Positions 36,196 through 45,978 of a stretch of DNA of 64,000 bases are shown piece after piece; position 1 is the stretch's first letter; each line of letters starts with the position of its first letter. The notes under the pieces are model-generated. The model saw only the letters and a list, made by a program, of their open reading frames with translations, did not search any database and was not told the origin of the DNA. Position numbers and translations under genes: made by a program. The stretch is from Helianthus annuus (Eukaryota; Streptophyta; Magnoliopsida; Asterales; Asteraceae), in the NCBI RefSeq assembly GCF_002127325.2, contig NC_035436.2, positions 83,325,716-83,389,715 on the forward strand. The letters run 5' to 3'.

Positions 36196-36540
36196 AGGGT
36201 TAGGTTAATGTACAATATCCCTTATCGTACAATATGTACGCGCTCATCTCAGCCTTCAGATCTTCATCCCACATTGAAATCGCATGTTGGTTTTTTGTAA
36301 CAATTTAGCATGTTGGTTTTTTAACATGCGATTTCATCAAAATTACCACATGCGAAATTGTTACAAAAAACCAACACGCGATTTCATCAAAATTATCACA
36401 TGAGAAATTGTTACAAAAAACCAACATGCGATTTCATCAAAATTATCACATGCGATTTCATCTATGTTATTTTATAACATGCGATTTCACTATATCGTAC
36501 GTATTGTACGTTAAAGGATATTGTATTTTACACTTTCACT
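36196..36540. mobile_element. TA-tract MITE J (345 bp)
   Basis: The left end AGGGTTAGGTTAATG runs into TACAATATCC and CGTACAATA. The inverted right end AGTGAAAGTGTAAAA runs into TACAATATCC and CGTACAATA. The interior has about three tandem copies of a ~55-60-bp unit containing AACATGCGATTTCATC and AAATTGTTACAAAAAACC. TA tracts lie on both sides. Confidence 0.8.
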
Positions 36541-36550
36541 ATATATATAT

Positions 36551-36945
36551 AGGGGACCGCTAGAATGAGAACCACCTCGAGTTGTAAGAACCGCGAGAAC
36601 CACACCGTACGGGGCGAGGTGGACCAATTTTTTTTTTCAAAAACGTAGATGCATGTATTATAAACACATTCGTAAAAAAAAAAATTTAAAAAAAAAATGC
36701 CGTGCGTGTAGTTTTTTACACCACAAGTTTGTGGTTTACGAGTTCCGTAAATTTACGGAACTCGTAAACCACAAACTTGTGGTGTAAAAAACTACACGCA
36801 CGACATTTTTTTTTAATTTTTTTTACGATTGTGTTTATAATACATGCATCTACGTTTTTGAAAAAAAATTGGTCCACCTCACCCCGAATCAAGTAGTTCT
36901 CGCGGTTCTTACAACTCGAGGTGGTTCTCATTCTAGCAGCCCACT
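36551..36945. mobile_element. TA-tract MITE G, near-perfect foldback (395 bp)
   Basis: The element is almost entirely an inverted repeat. The left end AGGGGACCGCTAGAATGAG and inverted right end AGTGGGCTGCTAGAATGAG continue inward for about 190 bp with few mismatches, meeting at GTTCCGTAAATTTACGGAAC (centre near 36751/36752) with no loop. A transcript would fold into a long hairpin. An open frame on the minus strand across the arm is not credited. Confidence 0.9.
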
Positions 36946-36954
36946 ATATATATG

Positions 36955-37007
<53 letters not shown>
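36946..37007. repeat. (TA)n microsatellite between G and K
   Basis: About 60 bases of TA with two TATG interruptions. Confidence 0.95.
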
Positions 37008-37010
<3 letters not shown>

Positions 37011-37426
37011 AGAACAATCCGTTAGGAACCACCCTTTATTGCGAGAACCAATGTGAAAACAACCAAAAATAACTAAAAAAAATCTAAAAAAGACAATTTT
37101 TTTTAATATTTTTTTTATAAAAATCGCTACTTTTCGCTAATAAAATTTTTTTGGATACTAAAAGTAGAGATTTTAATGCAAAAAAAATTGTGTGTTTTTT
37201 AGATATTTTTTGATTTTTTGGGGGTTTAGCCTTTTGCTTTAGTGTTTAGCATTTAGCTTGGGTGGGGGGGGGGGGTTGGGTTTTTTAAGGTTTTTAGGGG
37301 GGTTTAGTTTTTAGCATTTATCTTGGGGTTTTTTTTTTTTTTTTTTTTTTTTGGGGGGGGGGGGAGTTAGTTTTTTTTTTTAGGTTTTTGGTCATGTAGT
37401 GGATTTATTTTGTTGTGTTCACATTG
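37008..37426 (+). mobile_element. TA-tract element K, related to L, right end truncated
   Basis: It begins AGGAGAACAATCCG, then AGGAACC, ACCCTTTATT, GCGAGAACC, the reverse complement of the end at 13439. The interior has AGCATTTAGCTTGGGTGGG and a long T/G tract (37330-37365) like the flanks of L. The right side stops at TGTGTTCACATTG, where the box region of other copies would begin, so it is truncated. Confidence 0.65.
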
Positions 37427-37740
37427 TTTGTAATATACTTAAAAAAACCCCTAAAAATAATAAATACTAATTTATTATGTTGGATTTGAAACATATTTAG
37501 TACATTCTGAAATCCATTAAATGATTAGTGACTTTAACCTCACATTTATTTACTTAGTTAATATTATTTAACAATCATGTAATCATTTCTTATAAACAAA
37601 CAAGTAGATATTTAAGATTGTTTTTTTTTTATATCTAGTTATGAACTCTAATAAAACTCACATTAAACTAAAATGTTTAATTGTAAATTTTCTAATACTC
37701 TAGGGTAGGATTTGAAAATATAAGTAAATAAATCTCTTCT
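37427..37740. other. AT-rich sequence without recognised features
   Basis: No inverted ends, tandem repeats or coding signal were found in this stretch. Confidence 0.5.
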
Positions 37741-38120
37741 TCTTCACATTTGAGAGAGGACATTAGTAACCTAACCGCCGCCAGTTCTTTCCACCTTCGT
37801 CACTGACTTCACCAACATACAACCTCAACCTCCGTCACACTTTGCCAGCGAACAAGCGTCATCACCATCGCAAAGCCACCGTCCGCCACGAACTAGAATC
37901 ATCCCACCGTGACCATCATAGTATCACAACTCACAGCCTTTTGTTTGGACGCGTGGGTCACCTTTGTTCTATACGAGTTACCGATCATGAGCTCGACCAC
38001 TGCCGCCGTCGTAATCCGCCGATGCCTTCCTCTGCTCCGAACCAATTACCATTACTACCATTGCCAACGCCGCACACTACCATTGTCCTCACCATCTTGT
38101 TCCGATCAATAAGGTATACA
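37740..38120 (+). other. Possible host 5' exon or captured genic fragment
   Basis: A C-rich, CCACC/CCGCC-containing stretch of ordinary gene-like composition stands out from its surroundings and ends at AATAAG|GTATAC, a plausible donor site near 38113. Open frames (37842-38144, 37909-38112) are His/Pro/Thr-rich and I do not recognise them. It could be a 5' exon cut off by the Athila element that starts about 350 bp downstream, or part of an unrecognised transposon. Confidence is low. Confidence 0.25.
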
Positions 38121-38467
38121 AACAACTCATCTTTGTTCATTTGAATTCTTCGGTTTAGATTTTCGATCTGGGGTCGGGTTGTTAAGCTTTCCGGCGATCG
38201 CGGATGTGGGGTTTGGTTTGGGTTATTTAAGTGGATTAAGAAAAGAAATCAAATAGAGAATGAAAATTTTGTGTTTCGATATATGTACGTGTATGTACAT
38301 GGTTAACATGGATATGTGTGTGTGTTTGATTGTGTGTGTGCATGCATATGCAGGTGTATGTAATTTTGTGTGTGTTGTCTTGGGTGCATTAGTGTGTGTT
38401 ATTTGTTGGTCATGATGTTGCATGTGTGTGTGGGTTGAATTATGTATGGTGATGCATATGTGATGTG
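38121..38467. other. GT-rich sequence upstream of the Athila LTR
   Basis: It contains irregular (TG)n runs with CATG/CATATG (38280-38460). The minus-strand frame here is His/Thr-rich low complexity. Nothing else is recognised. Confidence 0.5.
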
Positions 38468-40131
38468 TGTAAAATGCAACATATAAATCACATCAATTAA
38501 AGCATAAAACTAACCCTTTTTAAGTACTAATGTTGGAAAAAGAGTGTTTTTGTCTTCCTTTTGTATTTTCAGGATGAAATGAGCTCAAAATCACAAAAGA
38601 AGCAAAAAGACAACTAATTCTACCATAAATACAAGAAAAGGAACAAAAGTGGACTGCCCGGACCCTCAACGGCACCTCCCAAGGCAAAGGAGAAGAAACA
38701 GAGTCTGAACACGCCCCGTGTCCAGCGAACACGGGGGCGTGCCCAGGAAGCAGCAGAAAAGACAAACCAGTAGAAGCTTCAATTGCCCACCACGGGGCCG
38801 TGTCCAGCGAGCACGGGGGCGTGGTGAAAGTACAGCAGACGCATTAATTGTAATTCGCAATTACAATTAATGAAGTGAGAGAATGTCAGACGGGCACGGG
38901 GCCGTGTCCAGCCTTCTGTTCAGCCTATAAATAGAGGAGCTTGGCTTCATTCTCTCTCATCCCTTGGCACACCACCTCTCTCACACTCCATCCACCACCC
39001 ACCACCACCATAACACCATCATCCACCACCATCATCCATTGTCCATCGTAGAGTGTGTGAGTCGTCTCGGGATCCAAGATTGATCGTAAGAGTTCTTGAC
39101 AATCAAGGCCATGTTTGCCTAAGTCTCTTACATCACTTGGTGAAGACAAGTGTTTAGTATAATAATTTTTATTTTTAATCTTTTGCACTTTTTATTTGGT
39201 TTTGTATTAATGACTTTAATAACTAGTTACTTATGTTGAAGGTGATCTTTCCTTATCGTTTGTCCGTGGTGTCTTGGCATTATTTTACTGTCTATATAAA
39301 ATAAAAGATTTTCACCATTCATATCTCCACGGTCTATATGAAGGTATGTTGGCTACCTGGTCGGGGGTTAAGGGAACGGTTTGGTAAGGGTCTTGCCCTT
39401 GTTCAGCGTTTAGAGGTCCTGCTTGGGACCTGGGTCAAATTTAGTAGGATCTCCTTCAATGCCCATAGGTATTGGATGGCGGGGATCCAAACTCTTTGAC
39501 CCCCTCATAAGTTAACTACTATTAATACTACAACCCGGCTATTTAGGACTGTATCCCTGCTGACTCAGACTACTTAGCCGAGGGTAACGTCACCGCCAAA
39601 AGCGGGGCCTACCACAATTTGCATTAATAACTTAATTCATTATCTTTCAATAATCCGACCCTTTAGGATTGTATCCTTGCTGACTCAAACTACTGGGTTG
39701 ATGGTAACGTCGCCTTCAAAAGAGGGGCCTACTACAATAACTAAGATAATCTCTTAAACAAGTGCAAAAGTGCGAAAATAATCAAAGGTTATACTAATAC
39801 ACGTGTCGGATCCAAGTGATTCATCTTGTCTATCTGTTTTTATTTTATTTTTATTTTCAGCATTTAGTTAGTTTTTATTTTTCTTAGTTTAAAACATTTT
39901 TATAACTTTTTGATTTGATTAGACGTTGAGGATAAACCGGTATTAAAAGCTCTTGTGTCCTTGGACGACCTCGGTATCTTACCAACACTATACTACGTCC
40001 ACGATGGGTGCACTTGCCCATATGTGTGTTTAGTGTTAGTGAATATCGTGTTTTATAAATTTAAAACTTGGCTAAAAGTGTAAAAAGGGCTTAAATATAC
40101 ATAAAAAATATAACACACTTCACGCATATCA
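38468..40131 (+). mobile_element. 5' LTR of an Athila-type Ty3/gypsy element
   Basis: The right end (...CGCATATCA) is fixed by the Asp-type primer site beginning six bases later. The left end is placed at TGTAAAATGCA because it gives a TG...CA LTR of 1,664 bp, a usual Athila size; this edge is less certain because the 3' LTR lies outside the window. A TATA box is at 38926. Copies of the hairpin motif CACGGGGCCGTG occur at 38709-38741, 38791-38823 and 38894-38911. Paired GACTGTATCC/GACTCA blocks near 39545 and 39665 form an internal direct repeat. Confidence 0.7.
38926..38933 (+). promoter_or_regulatory. TATA box in the Athila 5' LTR
   Basis: TATAAATA in the context CAGCCTATAAATAGAGG. The CT-rich stretch (TTCATTCTCTCTCATCC) starting about 20 bases downstream is a plausible transcription start region. 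Confidence 0.65.
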
Positions 40132-40137
40132 AGTTTT

Positions 40138-40155
40138 TGGCGCCGCTGCCGGGGA
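40138..40155 (+). promoter_or_regulatory. Primer binding site of the Athila-type element
   Basis: TGGCGCCGCTGCCGGGGA, six bases after the LTR. This is the site typical of Athila-lineage elements, complementary to the 3' end of an aspartate tRNA. Confidence 0.85.
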
Positions 40156-40535
40156 CACAAGGATTTTAAGAAAGCTTAGAATCGACGGCCTAATCAGTTT
40201 TTCAAAACCTTTTTAAAAAACGCGCGCATTTTTTCTGCATTTTAGTTTAGTTTTGCATTTACAGTAGCCTGAACACGGGGCCGTGCTCGCTGAACACGCC
40301 CCCGTGCTGCATATTTTTAGAGTAGATACCCAGATACAGAGTCTGAACACGGGGCCGTGCTCATTGAACACGCCCCCGTGCTCAACGTGACCAGTAAATT
40401 TAATTAAAACGCCCAGATACAGACCCTGAACACGGGGCCGTGTTCACTCAACACGGGGCCGTGTCCAGCTTCTGTTTCCGTCTTATTTTTGTTTTCTGGT
40501 CCCGAGACTCAGTTGTGATCTGTTGAGTGATTCTT
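40156..40535 (+). other. Leader of the Athila-type element with hairpin-motif pairs
   Basis: The untranslated leader has three pairs of the CACGG-GG-CCGTG motif or its CACGCCCCCGTG variant (40273-40308, 40347-40381, 40430-40471). No open frame with a capsid domain is present between the primer site and the large ORF. Confidence 0.7.
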
Positions 40536-43500
40536 ATGGATCAATACTCAAGAGGTTACAACTACACCTATGATGAGGATGATTATAGGGGTAATTATTG
40601 CACTAATTGTCGTAACACACGCTCGGTTCAATATAATAACTCATATCAACCATCCAATTCATACAACCATTATGAGGAGCCCAGGTACGAGCCATCAACT
40701 TCATACACATCCTATGAAGACCAAAGGTATGAACTTCCTCCCTCATACTCATATTTTGATGAACCAAGGTATGAGCCTTCACACTCATACTTTGAAGATT
40801 CAACATATGAGCCACCACCTTCATACACTTATTATGAGGAACCATGGCGTGAACAACCCACCTCATATGAGTACTATGAAGAACAAAGTTTCGACCCTTA
40901 TCCATCATATACTTACAATGAAGAACAATGGTGTGAACCATCTACTTCATATGAGAATTATGAGGAGCCAAGGATCGAACAACCGGATTCAAGCTTTGAG
41001 GATCCAAATTCTTTCAATCTCACCGAAGTAACCAATAGGATATTAGAACACATTAAAACTATCGAACGTTGCATAAAAGAATCTCGCGCAAGGGAAGAGG
41101 AATCCCGCGCAAGAGAAGAGCTAAAAAATGATAATAACGTAGAGATAGTTGAAAGTGTAAAAATGGAAGAACAAGAAAGTGAAAAACCGACACATGAGTT
41201 AAACAACGAAAATGGTGAGTCCGATAATGTTAAAATTCAAGAAGAGTCTAATTTTGAAGAAATTAACCTCTTGTCACCTACTTTCGAAAATCATTGTTTA
41301 ATAACCCCTCATGCCAAGTTTTTAAAAGAGTTAAACACTAGTGCTAAAATCAAAGACTTAGTAAGTGTTAAGTTAACTAATGATCAAACCTCGCTAATAA
41401 AAGAAGATCCTTTTGAAATTAACATTACACCGGTTCCATGTTTCTTTCAAAATTCATTTATTAGCAATATCACCATCGATAAAGATCTTTGTGTTAACAT
41501 AATGCCTAACTACATTTTTGAAAAATTAAGTGTTAGTGATTTTACTCCACTTCAAATACCCATTTTTCTATCCAATCGGAAAGTAATAAAATCAATCGGT
41601 GTAGTTGAAGATGTTTTGGTTCAAACAAATCAAATGGTAATCCCAACCGACTTCGTCATCCTAGATGACGCCCCCTTAGTCTTGGGAAAACCTTTTGTAC
41701 AAACTCATAGAGCTTTGAAAAACCGGAAATTTAACAATCTACCTCTCCAATTAGGGGCATTCAAAAGGAGCATAGATCTTGAGCGCTCAATGAAATATCC
41801 TTTTGGCAACAATGACCCCCTAATTGAAGATGAAGCTGAACCACCCGATACAACCAACGAAGAGGACCACTTTGTCGAGGAAGAGATAGCCATAGAACAA
41901 ACTTTTAAGGTTCTTGATCTAGATGAGCCACAAAATAAGGTGTCTTCTAAAGACCCACCCATTGAGCTCAAAGAACTTCCTAAAGGTTTGGAATATGCTT
42001 TTCTAGGCAAAGAAGGTAGTTTACCCGTAATTATTTCATCTAAATTAAGTAATAAAGAAAAAGAGAAATTAGTTAACCTACTTAAAAAACACAAAAACGC
42101 GATCGCTTGGAAGCTTGTAGATATTAAAGGAATAAGCCCTTCCATGTGCACGCACAAAATTTTAATGAATGATGACTACAAGACGGTAATTCAACCACAA
42201 CGAAGAGTGAACCCCAATGTTCAAGAAGTGGTTAAGAATGAAGTCATCAAACTACTCGACGCCGGACTAATCTACCCTATCTCCGATAGCCCGTGGGTAA
42301 GTCCCGTTCAAGTAGTCCCAAAGAAAGGAGGTATGACGGTAATAACTAATGAGAAAAACGAATTAATACCAACGAGAACCGTCACAGGATGGAGAGTCTG
42401 TATAGATTATAGACGATTAAATGAAGCGACTAGAAAAGACCACTTTCCTTTGCCCTTCATTGATCAAATGTTAGAAAGATTATCCGGTCATAAATTTTAT
42501 TGTTTCTTAGATGGTTTTTCAGGTTACTTTCAAATACCGATAGCACCAGAAGACCAAGAGAAAACAACTTTCACATGTCCCTACGGAACTTTTGCATATC
42601 GACGCATGCCATTCGGTCTATGTAATGCGCCTGCAACATTCCAACGTTGTATGGTCGCCATTTTCCATGATATGATCGAAAAGACAATGGAAGTCTTCAT
42701 GGATGACTTTTCCATCTTTGGAGACTCATATGACCAATGCCTCGATAATCTTGAACGAATGCTATCCCGATGTGAGGAAACTAACCTCGCCCTTAACTGG
42801 GAAAAATGCCATTTCATGGTAACAGAGGGAATAGTACTCGGTCACAAAATCTCAAGCGAAGGAATGGAAGTTGATCGAGCAAAAATAGAGACTATTTCTC
42901 GATTACCTCCTCCATCCTCTGTGCGAGCAATCAGAAGTTTCCTAGGACATGCCGGATTTTATAGAAGGTTTATCAAAGACTTTTCAAAAATTTCAAGGCC
43001 TCTAACAAAATTACTTGAAAAAGATGCACCCTTCATCTTTGACAAGGAATGCAATCAAGCATTTCTAACCCTCAAGGTAATGCTAGTCAATGCACCTATC
43101 ATGATAGCGCCAGATTGGAAATTTCCTTTCGAAATCATGTGCGATGCAAGTGACTTCGCTGTTGGAGCAGTCTTGGGACAAAGAAAAGAAAAACATTTCC
43201 ACCCAATTTATTATGCTAGTAAAACTCTTAATGATGCGCAAGAAAATTATACAACTACAGAAAAAGAATTACTAGCAGTGGTATTTGCTTTTGATAAATT
43301 TCGTTCTTATCTTGTTCTTTCTAAAACAGTAGTCTATACAGACCATGCAGCCATCAGGTACCTCTTCAAGAAGCAAGACGCAAAACCCCGTTTGATAAGA
43401 TGGATTCTACTCCTCCAAGAATTCGACATTGAAATCAAGGACAAAAGAGGAGCAGAAAACACTGCTGCAGATCATCTCTCACGCTTAGAAGACCCAGCTT

Positions 43501-44861
43501 TGGAGACAACCAGAGACGAGCAAATCAACGAGAAATTTCCCACGGAATCCTTGGAAATGATGGAGAGTAGACAAGAACCATGGTATGCCGACTACGCTAA
43601 TTTCTTAGCTAGCGGTGTAGTCACCAAAGGATGGCCACATCATCAAAGAAAAAAATTCTTTGCTGATGTAAAGCATTACTTTTGGGAAGACCCCTATCTT
43701 TTCAAAATGTGTGCCGACCAGCTCATCCGAAGGTGTGTCTATGGTAATGAAGCTCGAAGAATTCTCCATCATTGTCATGAAGTTCCATACGGAGGACATC
43801 ATGGTGCCGCAAGTACCGCACGAAAGGTATTTGATTCAGGATTTTACTGGCCGACCATTTACAAGGATGCACAAAACCTTGTAAAGACATGTGATGCCTG
43901 CCAAAGATCAGGTAATATTTCTTCCAAAAACGAAATGCCTCAAAATGGCATTCTCGTCTGTGAAATCTTTGATGTGTGGGGACTCGATTTCATGGGACCT
44001 TTCCCACCTTCAAAGGGAAACAAATATATACTTGTGGCAGTCAATTACTTGTCTAAATGGGCAGAGGCCGAGGCTCTTCCAACAAATGATGGAAGAGTGG
44101 TGGTAAAATTTCTGAAAAAGCTGTTCTCTCGTTTCGGGACACCAAAGGCTTTGATAAGTGATAGAGGTACCCATTTTTGCAATCATCAACTCGAAAAAAT
44201 ATTAACAAGGTATGGGGTCTATCACCGGGTCTCAACGGCATATCATCCTCAAACAAATGGGCAAGCCGAAGTGACTAATCGAGGTTTAAAACGAATACTT
44301 GAAAAAACCGTAGGAATAAATAAAAAAGAATGGGCCGACAAATTAGACGACGCTTTATGGGCTTTTCGAACTGCTTATAAAACCACTATAGGCACAACCC
44401 CATATAAACTCGTCTATGGAAAAAATTGTCACTTGCCAGTAGAAATAGCTCACAAAGCCTACTGGGCAATAAAAAACGTAAACTTAGATTTGGAAAATGC
44501 CGGTAAAAATCGATTTTGTCAAATAAACGAATTAGACGAACTTAGGAATTATGCATATTCTAACTCCGAAATTTATAAAGAAAGAATGAAAAATTTGCAT
44601 GATAAATATATTAAATCTAATGAATTTCGGGTTGGAGACCAAGTTCTATTGTTTAATTCACGACTTCGATTATTTCCTGGTAAGTTAAAATCTAGGTGGT
44701 CAGGACCTTTTTCCGTCACCCATGTTTTTCCACACGGTGTAGTAGAAATTAAAACTCGAAATGGGACACCATTTAAAGTCAATGGCCAACGGCTGAAACT
44801 CTACCGAGGATCCATTGAGGATGAGGAAGAGGAGATCTCACTTCAAACGGTTAACGAATAA
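40536..44861 (+). CDS. Athila-type polyprotein: Tyr-rich repeats, defective protease, RT, RNase H, integrase
   Basis: The first ATG (MDQYSRG) gives 1,441 uninterrupted codons. Residues ~15-150 are Tyr/Pro/Glu-rich repeats ([12 protein letters not shown], about eight units) instead of the usual capsid. A charged coil with a repeated ESRAREE follows (~185-200). The protease-like part (~300-390) keeps VNIMP and VLGKPF, but DLGAS is replaced by DKDLC. RT has YRRLNEA (~623) and VFMDDFS (~718). RNase H has MCDASDF (~867). Integrase has the zinc-binding [12 protein letters not shown]...CDAC (~1078) and catalytic GLDF, SDRG and QAEVTNR (~1149, 1207, 1243). The enzyme domains look intact, whereas capsid and protease do not, so mobility would probably need helper proteins. 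The open frame argues for a fairly recent origin. Confidence 0.88.
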   Translation: MDQYSRGYNYTYDEDDYRGNYCTNCRNTRSVQYNNSYQPSNSYNHYEEPRYEPSTSYTSYEDQRYELPPSYSYFDEPRYEPSHSYFEDSTYEPPPSYTYYEEPWREQPTSYEYYEEQSFDPYPSYTYNEEQWCEPSTSYENYEEPRIEQPDSSFEDPNSFNLTEVTNRILEHIKTIERCIKESRAREEESRAREELKNDNNVEIVESVKMEEQESEKPTHELNNENGESDNVKIQEESNFEEINLLSPTFENHCLITPHAKFLKELNTSAKIKDLVSVKLTNDQTSLIKEDPFEINITPVPCFFQNSFISNITIDKDLCVNIMPNYIFEKLSVSDFTPLQIPIFLSNRKVIKSIGVVEDVLVQTNQMVIPTDFVILDDAPLVLGKPFVQTHRALKNRKFNNLPLQLGAFKRSIDLERSMKYPFGNNDPLIEDEAEPPDTTNEEDHFVEEEIAIEQTFKVLDLDEPQNKVSSKDPPIELKELPKGLEYAFLGKEGSLPVIISSKLSNKEKEKLVNLLKKHKNAIAWKLVDIKGISPSMCTHKILMNDDYKTVIQPQRRVNPNVQEVVKNEVIKLLDAGLIYPISDSPWVSPVQVVPKKGGMTVITNEKNELIPTRTVTGWRVCIDYRRLNEATRKDHFPLPFIDQMLERLSGHKFYCFLDGFSGYFQIPIAPEDQEKTTFTCPYGTFAYRRMPFGLCNAPATFQRCMVAIFHDMIEKTMEVFMDDFSIFGDSYDQCLDNLERMLSRCEETNLALNWEKCHFMVTEGIVLGHKISSEGMEVDRAKIETISRLPPPSSVRAIRSFLGHAGFYRRFIKDFSKISRPLTKLLEKDAPFIFDKECNQAFLTLKVMLVNAPIMIAPDWKFPFEIMCDASDFAVGAVLGQRKEKHFHPIYYASKTLNDAQENYTTTEKELLAVVFAFDKFRSYLVLSKTVVYTDHAAIRYLFKKQDAKPRLIRWILLLQEFDIEIKDKRGAENTAADHLSRLEDPALETTRDEQINEKFPTESLEMMESRQEPWYADYANFLASGVVTKGWPHHQRKKFFADVKHYFWEDPYLFKMCADQLIRRCVYGNEARRILHHCHEVPYGGHHGAASTARKVFDSGFYWPTIYKDAQNLVKTCDACQRSGNISSKNEMPQNGILVCEIFDVWGLDFMGPFPPSKGNKYILVAVNYLSKWAEAEALPTNDGRVVVKFLKKLFSRFGTPKALISDRGTHFCNHQLEKILTRYGVYHRVSTAYHPQTNGQAEVTNRGLKRILEKTVGINKKEWADKLDDALWAFRTAYKTTIGTTPYKLVYGKNCHLPVEIAHKAYWAIKNVNLDLENAGKNRFCQINELDELRNYAYSNSEIYKERMKNLHDKYIKSNEFRVGDQVLLFNSRLRLFPGKLKSRWSGPFSVTHVFPHGVVEIKTRNGTPFKVNGQRLKLYRGSIEDEEEEISLQTVNE

Positions 44862-45160
44862 ACTCATACCCGACATGTTACAGGTAAGTGTACGTTTAAA
44901 AACTGGTAAATCTTCTAACCATTTTTCGGAAATAAGGGGCATGCACACGAGCACATAAAAAAAAAAAAAATTTCAAAAACTTTGCCCGGCACGGGGCCGT
45001 GTCCGCTGGACACGGGGCCGTGTCGAGGCGACTGTCGGGATAAAACCCTCTTTTCCTATCAGTTACACCATTCCACACGCCCCGTTTAGCCGAAAACTCT
45101 CTGGTTTGAGGCGATTTTCTGCAGTTTTTCTACGTCACCACCGAATCTAACAACGTCAAG
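44862..45160 (+). other. Spacer between Athila pol and the third ORF, with donor site
   Basis: It carries a hairpin-motif pair (44990-45025). It ends in AACAACGTCAAG before GTATGATTC, a good splice donor, so it could serve as the non-coding exon ahead of a spliced third ORF. Confidence 0.5.
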
Positions 45161-45647
45161 GTATGATTCTATCTTCATTAGTAGTTAGATTAGTTACTTG
45201 CATGTAGTTAAAACATCAAAAATTGGGGAAAAATCTAGGGTTCTTCATGTTCATCCGGATCGAACTCAAAATTTTTGATGAAATTTGTTAGTAGTAGTTT
45301 AGATTAGAGTAGTAGAAAGTGAATAAGCATGTATTGTTGATAGATTCGTCCGATTTCCAAATAAAACCCCAAACCCTTGTTCTTGAACCAAAAAACACGA
45401 AATTGAAAGGGTAAACGGTTTGTTTTGGGAAAAGTGACACTTAGGGTTTCATTTTCGGGGGAAACCGCTACTATTGGGCTAAAAATTTTCAGGTTTTTGA
45501 AACCGGGACGAAAAATGGAATTTTTGGGTTACAGACGCCTGGACACGGGGCCGTGTCCGCTGAACACGGGGCCGTGTCCAGCCCACTGTTTGCAGTTTCA
45601 CTCTGATTTTCCTTGTTTCGTACTAACTTTTTATGTATTCTTTTCAG
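45161..45647 (+). other. Putative intron ahead of the third Athila ORF
   Basis: GTATGATTC at 45161 and TATTCTTTTCAG at 45636-45647 make a 487-bp GT-AG intron whose acceptor is immediately followed by ATG. It contains another hairpin-motif pair (45541-45581). A spliced third ORF agrees with the env-like arrangement described for Athila-type elements. The open frame at 45425-45670 across it is not credited. Confidence 0.55.
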
Positions 45648-45978
45648 ATGTCGAAATTCACATGGTTTAACGCAAATGAACTGGACGCTAGGGCACGGTA
45701 CGAGGTTCTACAAACAAGACCGGAAGAGTACCCAAGGCGGGCGTGTACTGATTTGCTAACCATGGTGAACCAACTTGACCGCTTCAACAACATTGTGAGG
45801 GGTCCACTGCATGTCGCATTGACCACCCGACTACGGTCGGTACATCAATGCACGATGGAGTTCTACAGCACCTTCATTTTCAACTCGAGGCGCGAACCGT
45901 TTGACCATGAGGCGGTCGAGTTTAGATGTGGAGGGACCACATTTAGAACCTCCATGGCACAGTTTGGAGCCATCATTG
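45648..45978 (+). pseudogene. Third ORF of the Athila-type element, 5' part only
   Basis: ATG directly after the acceptor opens a 110-codon frame starting MSKFTWFNANELDARARYE and continuing with YPRRACTDLLTMVNQLDR and FRTSMAQFGAIIV. It resembles the N-terminus of the Athila ORF-1 family (Pfam ATHILA) as I recall it. The native frame is cut at 45979 by the LTR of chromovirus-1; it then reads on into the LTR to a stop at 46037. The rest of the ORF and the 3' LTR should lie beyond 64000. Function is unknown; in this position such ORFs are called env-like. Confidence 0.65.

Noticed and set aside
40570..41031. 153-codon frame overlapping the Athila ORF
   Set aside because: Out-of-frame shadow of the repetitive Tyr-rich coding region.
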